Origin: Pseudonocardia ammonioxydans
GTDB lineage: Bacteria; Actinomycetota; Actinomycetes; Mycobacteriales; Pseudonocardiaceae
Direction of reading: 5' to 3'
Assembly: GCF_900115005.1 (NCBI RefSeq)
Contig: NZ_FOUY01000006.1
Coordinates: 1 to 64,000 of the forward strand
Length of the DNA: 64,000 bases
Positions 31,062 through 38,368 of this stretch are shown here, piece after piece. A model generated the notes under the pieces. That model saw only the letters and a list, made by a program, of their open reading frames with translations, was not told the DNA's origin and did no database searches. Both the position numbers and the translations under genes were made by a program. Every line of letters starts with the position of its first letter. Positions within the stretch are counted from its first letter, which is position 1.

Positions 31062-33095
31062 TCACCGCACGATCCGCAGCGACCGGTCGGCGGCGATGTA
31101 GAGGGCACGGCCGTCGGGGGCGACGGCCACGTCGGCTGCGGCGCCTCCCACACCGGGGTCGATCCGGGCGACCGTGGCGAGGGTGGCGGCGTCGACGACG
31201 GTCACCGTGCCCGTGGTCGCGTCCAGCGCATAGACCGGGCCGCCGGCCGCCGGTCCCGCGCCCAGGCGGGCCACCTCCAGGTCGGGGCGCTCGGCGCGGA
31301 CCGTGCCGTCCGGGCCGATCAGCCGGAGGCCGCCGACACCGTCGACGTTCCCGGCCCGGGCCACCAGCGCCGCCCCGTCCGGCCCGGCCAGGAGATCGAC
31401 GACGTCCTCGGGGGCGGCCACACCGACCGTGGTCGCCGTCCAGGGCGGGCCCAGGGTCTCGATCCGGCCGCCGCCCGGGGCCGAGCCCGCGACGAGCACA
31501 CCGTCGTCGGACGCCGCGACCGCCAGCGGACGCCCGGCCGGATCGGCGGTCCCGAGCGGCTGCAGGGTCGCCACGTCCAGCGCGACCACCCGGGAGGTGC
31601 GGGGATCGCTGACGACCACTGTGTCCTGCACGGCGGCGGGGTCCTGCACGGCGGCGGGGTCCTGCACGGCGGCGGGGTCCTGCACGGCGGCGGGGTCCCG
31701 GACGACCGCCACGTCCGGCGGGCGCACGATGTCGGCGCCCGCATCCCCCGCGCCGACGTCGGCGGTGCCAGCCACCGTCAGGGTCCGGGTGTCGACCGCG
31801 ACGACCCGGACCGGGGTGGTGCCGAGCGCGGCGACGAGCCGGGACCCGTCCGCGGACAGGGCGAGCGCGGCCGGGAACCGGCCCACCTCGACACGGCCCA
31901 CCGTCCGTCCGTCGGTGTCGAGCACGGTCACCGCGCCGCCCTCCGGATCGGCGACGTAGATCCGTCCGACCCCGGCGACGACCCGGCCGGCGGTGTGCGG
32001 CAACGCCACGACCGGACCGGTCCCCGACGGCGGCCCGACCGGCGTGGTCGCCGCCGGCCCGTTGCCGGGCGCCGTCGGATCGAGCCCCGGATCGAGGCCC
32101 GGTCCGGGCCCGGCGTCCGGACCCGGATCGGTACCACCGGCCGGCTGCCCGGAACCGGCCGCCACCCCCGTCCCCGGGCCCGGCGCGAGCCGTTCGACCA
32201 GCCAGGGGCCGAGCAGGACCGCGGCCGTGCCGAGCACCAGCGCGGCCAGGACCCCGACCGGCACCGCCCGTCGGCGGCCGCTGCGACGGACCCGGCCGGA
32301 GAGGGCCGCGGCGCTCGGACGGCGCCCGGGGTCGCGGCGCAGGCAGTCCGCCACGATCCCGCGCCACGGTTGCGGGGTCGCCCCCAGCTCCGGCTCGTCG
32401 TGCAGCAGCCGGTACAGCACCGCGGGCACGGAGTCCCCGGGGTAGGGCGGTGCACCGGTCGCGGCGAAGACGAGCACCGCACCGAACGCGTGGACGTCGG
32501 CGGCCGGGCCGGGCTCCGCGCTGCCCTCGGCCTGCTCCGGCGCCATGTAGGCGGGGGTGCCGAGGGTCGCCCCGGTCCGGGTCATCCGGGTGTCGCCGGA
32601 GGCGTGCGCGATCCCGAAGTCGACGACCATCGGCCCGCGCGGGGTGAGGACGACGTTGGCCGGTTTGAGGTCCCGGTGCGCCAGACCGGCCGCGTGCATC
32701 GCCGTCAGGGCACGCAGCAGGCCCGTCGCCAGCCGGGTGAGCTCCCGCCCGCGCAGCGGGCCGCCGTCGCGGACCCGTCGTTCCAGGGTGGGCCCGCTGA
32801 GCAGCGCGGTCGCGACCCACGGCGGATCGGCGTCCGGGTCGGCGTCGACGACCTGGGCGGTGAAGCGCGCCGGCATCCGCCGGGCCGTGTCCACCTCCCG
32901 CCGGAACCGTGTCCGGAAACCCGGATCGGCGGCCCGCTCGGCGCGGATCAGCTTCAGCGCGACCCGGCGGCCGCCGGCGTCGACGGCCTCGTACACCCGG
33001 CCGCTCGCGCCCGAGCCCAGCAACCGGCCGAGCCGGTACCCCCCGACGGTCGCCGGCGTCGGCACCCCCACCCCCGGGGGCACGGCGTCACTCAT
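31062..33095 (-). CDS. membrane Ser/Thr protein kinase with YncE-like beta-propeller
   Basis: 677 residues. Kinase features are GSGASGRV (27-34), Lys48, HRDLKPANVVL (140-150) and DFG (159-161). One membrane segment is at about 278-299. After a Gly/Pro linker, residues 350-677 form repeated blades (GRIYVADPEGGAVTVLDTDG type), as in YncE/NHL propellers. Four Val-Gln-Asp-Pro-Ala-Ala repeats (467-491) interrupt the propeller. The ATG start is preceded by a CAGGCT box at 6 nt. It is convergent with the kinase above and has a similar catalytic domain; the outer domains differ completely. Confidence 0.92.
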   Translation of the reverse strand: MSDAVPPGVGVPTPATVGGYRLGRLLGSGASGRVYEAVDAGGRRVALKLIRAERAADPGFRTRFRREVDTARRMPARFTAQVVDADPDADPPWVATALLSGPTLERRVRDGGPLRGRELTRLATGLLRALTAMHAAGLAHRDLKPANVVLTPRGPMVVDFGIAHASGDTRMTRTGATLGTPAYMAPEQAEGSAEPGPAADVHAFGAVLVFAATGAPPYPGDSVPAVLYRLLHDEPELGATPQPWRGIVADCLRRDPGRRPSAAALSGRVRRSGRRRAVPVGVLAALVLGTAAVLLGPWLVERLAPGPGTGVAAGSGQPAGGTDPGPDAGPGPGLDPGLDPTAPGNGPAATTPVGPPSGTGPVVALPHTAGRVVAGVGRIYVADPEGGAVTVLDTDGRTVGRVEVGRFPAALALSADGSRLVAALGTTPVRVVAVDTRTLTVAGTADVGAGDAGADIVRPPDVAVVRDPAAVQDPAAVQDPAAVQDPAAVQDTVVVSDPRTSRVVALDVATLQPLGTADPAGRPLAVAASDDGVLVAGSAPGGGRIETLGPPWTATTVGVAAPEDVVDLLAGPDGAALVARAGNVDGVGGLRLIGPDGTVRAERPDLEVARLGAGPAAGGPVYALDATTGTVTVVDAATLATVARIDPGVGGAAADVAVAPDGRALYIAADRSLRIVR
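31623..31694. repeat. Four perfect 18-bp tandem repeats in the propeller kinase
   Basis: The unit TCCTGCACGGCGGCGGGG recurs without change at 31623, 31641, 31659 and 31677. On the coding strand it gives Val-Gln-Asp-Pro-Ala-Ala. Perfect identity suggests recent expansion. Confidence 0.95.
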
Positions 33096-33281
33096 GGGGC
33101 GAGCCTGGCACGGGCCGTGCGCAGCGCGGATGCGTACCTCCACCGAACCGGTGCGACGGCAACCGGGCACGGCACGGTCTTGCGGCCCGGCCGCTGGTGT
33201 GGCTCCCTGGACAGGGGACGACCTTCCTACCCGTCCCCCGGTGACACCGGTGGTGTGCGGCAAGGGCGCCGCGGGAGGCAC

Positions 33282-33347
33282 ATGAGCAAGCTCGAGACCG
33301 CCACGGCGCTGCATGGGCGCAGCCGGACCGAGGCGGGTGCGGAATGA
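33282..33347 (+). CDS. 21-residue ORF coupled to rubredoxin
   Basis: ATG to TGA, encoding [22 protein letters not shown] strong RBS (GGGAGG) lies just upstream, and the stop overlaps the rubredoxin ATG (ATGA), so it is very likely translated. No homologue is recognised. It may be a leader peptide that loads ribosomes onto the rubredoxin gene, or a genuine small protein. It has no cysteine and is hydrophilic. Confidence 0.5.
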   Translation: MSKLETATALHGRSRTEAGAE

Positions 33348-33565
33348 GTGTGGGCAGCGCGGCTCCGACCGTGCCGCAGGCACGGAGATGGTTCTGCGAG
33401 CCCTGCGGGTTCGTCTACGACCCCGCCGAGGGCGACCCGGACAGCGGCATCGAACCGGGAACCCCGTTCGAGGAGATTCCCGACGACTGGATGTGTCCCA
33501 TCTGCGGCGCCACCAAGGCGGACTTCCGCGAGCTGGGGCCGGACGAGACCTTCCCGGGGATGTGA
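33344..33565 (+). CDS. rubredoxin
   Basis: 73 residues. One-iron electron carrier with the two ligand pairs CEPCG and CPICG and the intervening [25 protein letters not shown], all typical of rubredoxins. Its ATG overlaps the 21-codon ORF, and it is followed 4 bp later by the diiron protein, to which it may pass electrons (inference from the operon). Confidence 0.93.
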   Translation: MSVGSAAPTVPQARRWFCEPCGFVYDPAEGDPDSGIEPGTPFEEIPDDWMCPICGATKADFRELGPDETFPGM

Positions 33566-33569
33566 CGCC

Positions 33570-34337
33570 ATGACCATGATCGCCGGTTACGACCACTTCG
33601 TGCAGCTCGCCGAGACGCTGCAGTGGGACGAGACGGACATCGACTACACCGCCGACCGGGCAGCGTGGCCACGGCTGAGTGCCACCGAGCAGGCCACGGT
33701 CCGAGGACTGATCGCCGGCTTCTGCATCGCCGAGACCTCGGTGGCCGGCCAGCTCGGCTCCTACCAGGCCGCCGCGCGCGACGAGTCGATGGAGGCCACG
33801 TTCCGGGCCCAGGCCCGCGACGAGGCACGGCACGCCCGCTTCTTCGACCTCGTCGCCGCCGAGGTCCTCGGTGTGCCGGGGCCGAACCCCGCACAACGGC
33901 AGGACGTCCTGCGGGGCTCGGTGAGCACGGAGCTCGTCGACCTGTTCGAGCACCGGCTCCCGGCGACGGCCCGCCGGCTCGCCGACGACCACGCCGCCCT
34001 GACCGGGGCGGTCGGGCTCTACCACATGGTGATCGAGGGCGTGGTCCTCCTCGCCGGGCAGCAGGCCATGCTGGACACCCTCGACGGCCTGTCCGCCGAT
34101 CTGCCCGGGCTGCGCAAGGGCATGGAGCTGGTCCTGCGCGACGAGCGCTGGCACATCGGGTTCGGGTCGCGGGTGGTCCAGAGTGCCGCGGTCGACAGGG
34201 AGGAGGCCGACGCCCTGCTGGAGCAGGGCGAGACCGCGGCCAAGGTGTGGGGGGACCTGATCTCCGCGGACGCGATCGAGACCGCGGTGCGGCAGCACCG
34301 GCGCCGGTTGAAGGCCGCGGGCATCAAGTTCTGGTGA
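33570..34337 (+). CDS. ferritin-like diiron protein (ribonucleotide reductase R2-like)
   Basis: 255 residues, all-helical. The metal pattern of ferritin-like diiron carboxylate proteins is visible in order: Glu in CIAETSVAG, ExxH in RDEARHARFF, Glu in MVIEGVVLL and ExxH in RDERWHIGFG. It is shorter than true R2 subunits and has no R1 partner nearby, so an oxidase or oxygenase fed by the adjacent rubredoxin is more likely than nucleotide reduction. The substrate is unknown. Confidence 0.8.
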   Translation: MTMIAGYDHFVQLAETLQWDETDIDYTADRAAWPRLSATEQATVRGLIAGFCIAETSVAGQLGSYQAAARDESMEATFRAQARDEARHARFFDLVAAEVLGVPGPNPAQRQDVLRGSVSTELVDLFEHRLPATARRLADDHAALTGAVGLYHMVIEGVVLLAGQQAMLDTLDGLSADLPGLRKGMELVLRDERWHIGFGSRVVQSAAVDREEADALLEQGETAAKVWGDLISADAIETAVRQHRRRLKAAGIKFW

Positions 34338-34560
34338 CACCACGAGATCGTCCGATCTGACGGCTCCCGGCGACCTGCGGCACCGGCGACCGGGGGCCGC
34401 CTGCCGGCCGTGATGCCGAGGCAGCGGCCTCGAGCCGGTGACGCGGTCGGCCGCGCCCCCCGGGACCCGGCGCGAGCCGGCCGGCGCGTGCGGGTCGTGA
34501 TGTCGGGCCGCCGCCGGGTACGCGCGGCGTACCGCACCGGCTGCCCGGCGACCGACCGAC

Positions 34561-34918
34561 CGTGGCGCGCGGATCAGCGTGGCCGTGACTGCTGGAGGCC
34601 ACCGGACCGGCACACCACTCCGCACCGGGCGCCCGACCCTCGTCCGGCCGTGACGTGCGGGTCACCGTGGCCGTAACCGCCCGACCCCACTGGACCGGCA
34701 CACCACTCCACACCGGCCGTCCGAGCCTCGACCGGCCGTGGTGCGCGGCTCACCGTGCCCCTGACCGCCCGACGGCCCCGGCCCCGGCCCCGGCACACCA
34801 TCCCGCGCCGGCCGCCTGCCCCTCGACCGGCCGTGGTGCGCGGCTCACCGTGGCCGTGACCGCCTGACGTCCGTGGGCCGGCCACCGCTCTGCACCGGCG
34901 ACCCGAGGCCCGACCGGC
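34561..34918. repeat. Four ~88-bp tandem repeats
   Basis: Units at 34561-34648 (88 bp), 34649-34736 (88), 34737-34831 (95, with an extra GGCCCC stretch) and 34832-34918 (87). Each begins CGTG(G/A)(C/T)G(C/T)GCGG.TCA..GTG and ends near GACCGGC, with CACACCA in the middle of the first three. A decayed partial unit may precede them from about 34488. The array lies downstream of the diiron gene. Confidence 0.85.
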
Positions 34919-35111
34919 CGCGGCCGGGGCACGGCGGCCGGGGCCGGCCGTCGCACGCCGGGCCGGACGAGCCGCCTCGGTGATGACCGGCCGGCCCGGA
35001 CACCGCCCCGGACCGCGGGACGCGCCGGACCGGGCGGTTCGCTCGAGCGCGCGCGTGGTGAACCTGCCGACGGTCCCGCAACGGGATCTGCGACCGTGTC
35101 CCGCTCGCGAC

Positions 35112-35153
35112 GAAACACATGTTTCCCGGGTGGGTCTCGGAAACAGGTGTTTC
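35112..35153. promoter_or_regulatory. Two GAAACA-NN-TGTTTC palindromes, 28 bp apart
   Basis: GAAACACATGTTTC (35112-35125) and GAAACAGGTGTTTC (35140-35153) have identical 6-bp arms and a 2-bp centre. The paired layout is that of a dimeric repressor (TetR-like) operator. No regulator gene is adjacent and the target is unknown; the nearest clear downstream gene starts at 35938. Confidence 0.55.
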
Positions 35154-35886
35154 ATTCCGGCTCGCCGGGCATGCGGCACCCACCCGGAATGTGCACATGG
35201 CCCCCGCAGACGGCGCCGCAACGCACGACCCGCGACACCACCGGCTCCCCGGAACGATCACCGCGACCGGGAGTACCGCACGTCACAGCGTCGGACCGCT
35301 GCGTGACCACGCGGTCACCCGTTGCACGACCACCCCCCGGGAAATGACCCTCGGAGCATTCGCCGACGACGTCGACAAACTGCCCGTAATCGCGTCGCAA
35401 GAATTGACGGGCCCCCGTTGTCGTCGTGCCCGAGAAATTGCAGAGAAGTTCTGAGAACCGTTGTGGAGCTCCGTCCGGAACGGAATTCATCGGACATCCC
35501 GCCCGGTCACGACGTTCCGGACGAAGCGCCGCGCCACGGACCCGCGACGCCGGTCACGCACGCGCGCGGAGCCACTCGCCCTCGCGCCCGTCCCGGAGGA
35601 CTCCCCCGCGGGTCGGACCACACAGACACCGCTGACCAGCAAGATCATGCTCCTCCTACCGGAAAGGCGAGGTACCCCGGCAGGCGGACCCTCGGCGTAC
35701 CGACCCTCGGACGACCCGGCCGGACCGGCACGGCGACACCCGGTCCCCGTGCGGCGCACGAGGACCGGGACCCCGCAGGGGCGCCCGCCCGGCGCGCCCC
35801 GGATCGGGGGCCCGCACATCACAACCCGATCAGTGATCCTTCTCGGAAATTGCTCCGTTGCCGGACTTGACGTCCCATGAACACGA

Positions 35887-35902
35887 TGTGAAAGTGATCA
35901 CC
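35887..35902 (+). promoter_or_regulatory. Crp-like box upstream of the PQQ operon
   Basis: TGTGA-AAGTGA-TCACC matches the Crp consensus TGTGA-N6-TCACA at nine of ten defined positions. It is 36 bp before the first ATG of the operon. TTGACG (35867-35872) just upstream could be a -35 element, but no -10 at proper spacing is visible. Confidence 0.5.
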
Positions 35903-35937
35903 AACCGCCGACGAATTGTGCTCGGGAGGATGTGTCA

Positions 35938-36402
35938 ATGACGACCGCAGAAAGTGATCGAGCGGCGGAGTACGCCGCGGCAGGCCTGGACGGCCAGAAC
36001 CGGACAGCACTCGGCCGGTTACTCGGGACCGGCCGCATCGGCTACGTCGAGGAGGACGCCGACGGCACGATGCGCGCCGAGATCCGGATCCCGGAGGACG
36101 AGCTGCGCTACGACCCCGCGATCCTGATCCTTCCGCACGGCGGCGACCTCGTGCTCACGCTCTACAACGACGACAAGAACACCCACTGCGCGGTGCTGCC
36201 CAGCAACGGAGACCCGAAGTTCATCTGGCTGGTCAACCACGCCAAGGGCACGGCGTCGATCAGCCTCGACGGCCCCGGCACCTACTGGTACGGCTCCACC
36301 AGCGGTAACGACGAGGGCCGTGGCCTGGTCGGAGCGATCGTCATCGGCGGAGAAGTCCCCGACCACGCCAAGCTCGACCGTCCCCCGCAGCCGCGTCCGT
36401 AG
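35938..36402 (+). CDS. cupredoxin-fold PQQ-associated protein (MSMEG_3727-like), copper ligands lost
   Basis: 154 residues. The order of strands (ILILPHGGDLVLTLYNDD, FIWLVNHAKG, GPGTYWYGSTSG, GLVGAIVIGG) is that of plastocyanin-like domains, and it matches the MSMEG_3727 family that accompanies actinobacterial PQQ enzymes (recalled). Only the first copper His (NTHCAV) remains; the positions of Cys, second His and Met read Ser, Asp and Leu. No signal peptide or membrane segment is present. The ATG at 35938 has GGAGG 8 nt upstream; GTG at 35932 is too close to that RBS. It lies 12 bp before the dehydrogenase gene, probably acts with it, and is unlikely to carry copper. Confidence 0.8.
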   Translation: MTTAESDRAAEYAAAGLDGQNRTALGRLLGTGRIGYVEEDADGTMRAEIRIPEDELRYDPAILILPHGGDLVLTLYNDDKNTHCAVLPSNGDPKFIWLVNHAKGTASISLDGPGTYWYGSTSGNDEGRGLVGAIVIGGEVPDHAKLDRPPQPRP

Positions 36403-36414
36403 GAAGGAGCAGAG

Positions 36415-38103
36415 ATGACCGACTACGTCGACGCCGGCGAGGCCATCCCGTTCGCACAGCTCAGCAACGTCAAGGGCAGCGCCCCGGCCACGACCAACGT
36501 GGACTACGAGCGCATCAAGGCCGCCGCCTCGGAGCCCGAGAACTGGCTCACCTACTACGGCACCTACGACGGCCAGCGGTACAGCACGCTCGACCAGATC
36601 AACAAGGACAACGTCCGGCGGCTGAGCCCGGCGTGGGTGTTCCAGGCCGGCGCGGTCGGCATGCAGTCCGGCGCGTCGACCTACTCGTTCGAGGCGTCAC
36701 CGATCGTCGTCGAGGGCGTCATGTACGTCTCCGGCCCGGACGGCCGGGTCTGGGCCATCGACGCGAAGACCGGCGAGGAGCTCTGGCGCTACAAGCACGC
36801 CTCCCCGTACGACGTCTCGCTGTGCTGCGGGAACGTGAACCGGGGCGTGGCCGTGGGCCACGGCAAGGTCTACATGTACACGCTCAACGCGCACCTGATC
36901 GCGCTCGACGCGACGACCGGGCAGGTCGTGTGGGACACCGTCAACGGTGACGTCCGGGCCGGCGAGAGCGGGTCGGTCGCACCGCTGATCGTCAAGGACA
37001 TGGTGATCTGCGGCAGCGCGGGCGGGGAGTTCGGCGTCCGCGGGCACCTCGACGCCTTCGACGCCCACACCGGCGAGCGCCGCTGGCGCTGCTACACGGT
37101 GCCGAAGCCCGGTGAGCCCGGCTCGGAGACCTGGCCGGACGACGGCGAGGCGTGGCAGCGCGGCGGGGCGAACTGCTGGGTGACCCCGACGTACGACCCG
37201 GAGCTGGAGCTGCTCTACCAGGGCACCGGCAACCCGGCACCGGACTTCGACGGCGCCGTACGCCCCGGCGACAACCTCTACACCGACTGCACCATCGCGG
37301 TGGACGTGAACACCGGGGAGATCCGCTGGCACTACCAGTTCACCCCGCACGACCTGTGGGACTACGACTCCACGATGGAGAACCTGCTGTTCGACGCACC
37401 GGACGGGCGCAAGCTGCTCGCCCACGCGGACAAGAACGGCTACTTCTTCGTCCTGGACCGCACCAACGGTGAGCTCGTCCGGGTCTTCCCCTTCGTCGAC
37501 CGGATCACCTGGGGTGAGATCACCCCGGACGGCAAGGTCACGCCGAAGATCTATCCGGACGAGGAGGGCGTCCCGGTGCACTTCTGGCCGGGGCCGGCCG
37601 GGGGCAAGGAATGGACACACATGTCCTACAACCCCCAGACCGGACTGATCTACATCCCGGTGCAGGAGGTCGGGGCGACGGCGACCCGCCGGCGTCGCGA
37701 GTTCAAGGAGTCGATCCCGTACTGGGGCGCGGGCGTCGCCGTGGACATCGAGGACTACTACGGCTTCGTGAGCGCCGTCGACCCGCTGACCGGCGAGGAG
37801 AAGTGGCGCTGGCGCAACGAGTACCCGATGTGCGCCTCGACGCTCACCACGGCGGGCGGGCTCGTGTTCCAGGGCACGCCGACCGGCGAGTTCGTGGCCC
37901 TGGACGCCCAGACCGGCGAGAAGCTGTGGTCGTTCCAGTGCGGCAGCGGGCACCACTCCAGCCCCACGCCGTTCAGCGTCGACGGCCGCCAGTACATCGC
38001 CGTGCCGACCGGCTGGGGCGGCTGGATCGAGGGGTTCCTGCCCGGCCTGCTCGGGGCCGCCGCGGGCGACGCGCTGTTCTGCTTCGCGCTCCCGGAGGAC
38101 TGA
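36415..38103 (+). CDS. PQQ-dependent alcohol dehydrogenase, predicted lanthanide type, no signal peptide
   Basis: 562 residues, eight-bladed propeller of the methanol/ethanol dehydrogenase family. The Cys137-Cys138 disulfide of the active site (LCCGN), Glu in GGEFGVRGH and Asn in GTGNPAPDF are present. The catalytic region reads HDLWDYDS: Asp316 is the base, and Asp318 two residues later is the extra ligand that marks lanthanide enzymes (XoxF, PedH) against calcium MxaF, which has Ala. It oxidises a primary alcohol or aldehyde. Family members are normally exported, but this one begins MTDYVDAGEAIPFAQ with no signal. RBS GGAAGGAG overlaps the previous stop. No cytochrome c gene is nearby. Confidence 0.9.
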   Translation: MTDYVDAGEAIPFAQLSNVKGSAPATTNVDYERIKAAASEPENWLTYYGTYDGQRYSTLDQINKDNVRRLSPAWVFQAGAVGMQSGASTYSFEASPIVVEGVMYVSGPDGRVWAIDAKTGEELWRYKHASPYDVSLCCGNVNRGVAVGHGKVYMYTLNAHLIALDATTGQVVWDTVNGDVRAGESGSVAPLIVKDMVICGSAGGEFGVRGHLDAFDAHTGERRWRCYTVPKPGEPGSETWPDDGEAWQRGGANCWVTPTYDPELELLYQGTGNPAPDFDGAVRPGDNLYTDCTIAVDVNTGEIRWHYQFTPHDLWDYDSTMENLLFDAPDGRKLLAHADKNGYFFVLDRTNGELVRVFPFVDRITWGEITPDGKVTPKIYPDEEGVPVHFWPGPAGGKEWTHMSYNPQTGLIYIPVQEVGATATRRRREFKESIPYWGAGVAVDIEDYYGFVSAVDPLTGEEKWRWRNEYPMCASTLTTAGGLVFQGTPTGEFVALDAQTGEKLWSFQCGSGHHSSPTPFSVDGRQYIAVPTGWGGWIEGFLPGLLGAAAGDALFCFALPED

Positions 38104-38194
38104 GCCCGCCGCATGGCGGCACGCCGCCCGACCAGCAGCTGACGCCGGGACGGCACCGGATCGGCGGACCACCACAGAAGGGAGGTGAACGCCC

Positions 38195-38287
38195 GTGGAG
38201 TCGACCACCACGTGGGAGGCGCCCGAGTTCGAGGAGATCGGTTGCGCGCCCGAGGTGACGATGTACATCGCCCGCACCGAGGCGTGA
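38195..38287 (+). CDS. pqqA: PQQ precursor peptide PqqA
   Basis: 30 residues. The ribosomally made precursor whose Glu and Tyr become PQQ. The sequence contains the required E-x3-Y motif in APEVTMYIAR, preceded by TWEAPEFEEIG. The GTG start has GGAGGTG about 6-12 nt upstream. It lies 91 bp after the dehydrogenase. A strong hairpin follows 11 bp after its stop. Confidence 0.93.
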   Translation: MESTTTWEAPEFEEIGCAPEVTMYIARTEA

Positions 38288-38298
38288 CGAGGTGAGCT

Positions 38299-38333
38299 GC
38301 AGGGGCGCCGGACGACCCGTCCGGCGCCCCTGC
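38299..38333 (+). terminator. Intercistronic hairpin between pqqA and pqqB
   Basis: GCAGGGGCGCCGGACG and CGTCCGGCGCCCCTGC (16 bp, no mismatch) flank ACC. It could end most transcripts after pqqA or protect its 3' end, giving more precursor than enzyme. No T-tract follows. Confidence 0.75.
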
Positions 38334-38368
38334 GCCGTCCGGTGACGGAGCGGCGACGGAGGAGGAGC

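Larger units (their letters stand above)
34338..35937. other. 1.6-kb region without a supported gene
   Basis: The longest non-coding stretch of the window. 34561-34918 is a tandem array and 35112-35153 holds two palindromes (both listed). From about 35290 to 35480 and again from 35820 to 35930 the base composition is AT-richer. ORFs here (for example 35322-35870 plus, 35152-35490 minus) lack an RBS and typical codon bias. The right end carries a Crp-like box and the RBS of the next gene. Confidence 0.6.

Noticed and set aside
33570..34337. True class I ribonucleotide reductase beta subunit
   Set aside because: It is too short, has no visible radical tyrosine context and no R1 gene nearby.
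34561..34918. CRISPR-like array
   Set aside because: Units are contiguous with no unique spacers and no cas gene is nearby.
35152..35880. Several ORFs of 110-180 codons in the gene-poor region
   Set aside because: They overlap one another on both strands, lack an RBS, and their codon use does not fit the neighbours.
35867..35896. Standard promoter TTGACG plus -10 before the PQQ operon
   Set aside because: No TANNNT hexamer occurs 16-18 bp downstream, so only the Crp-like box was kept.
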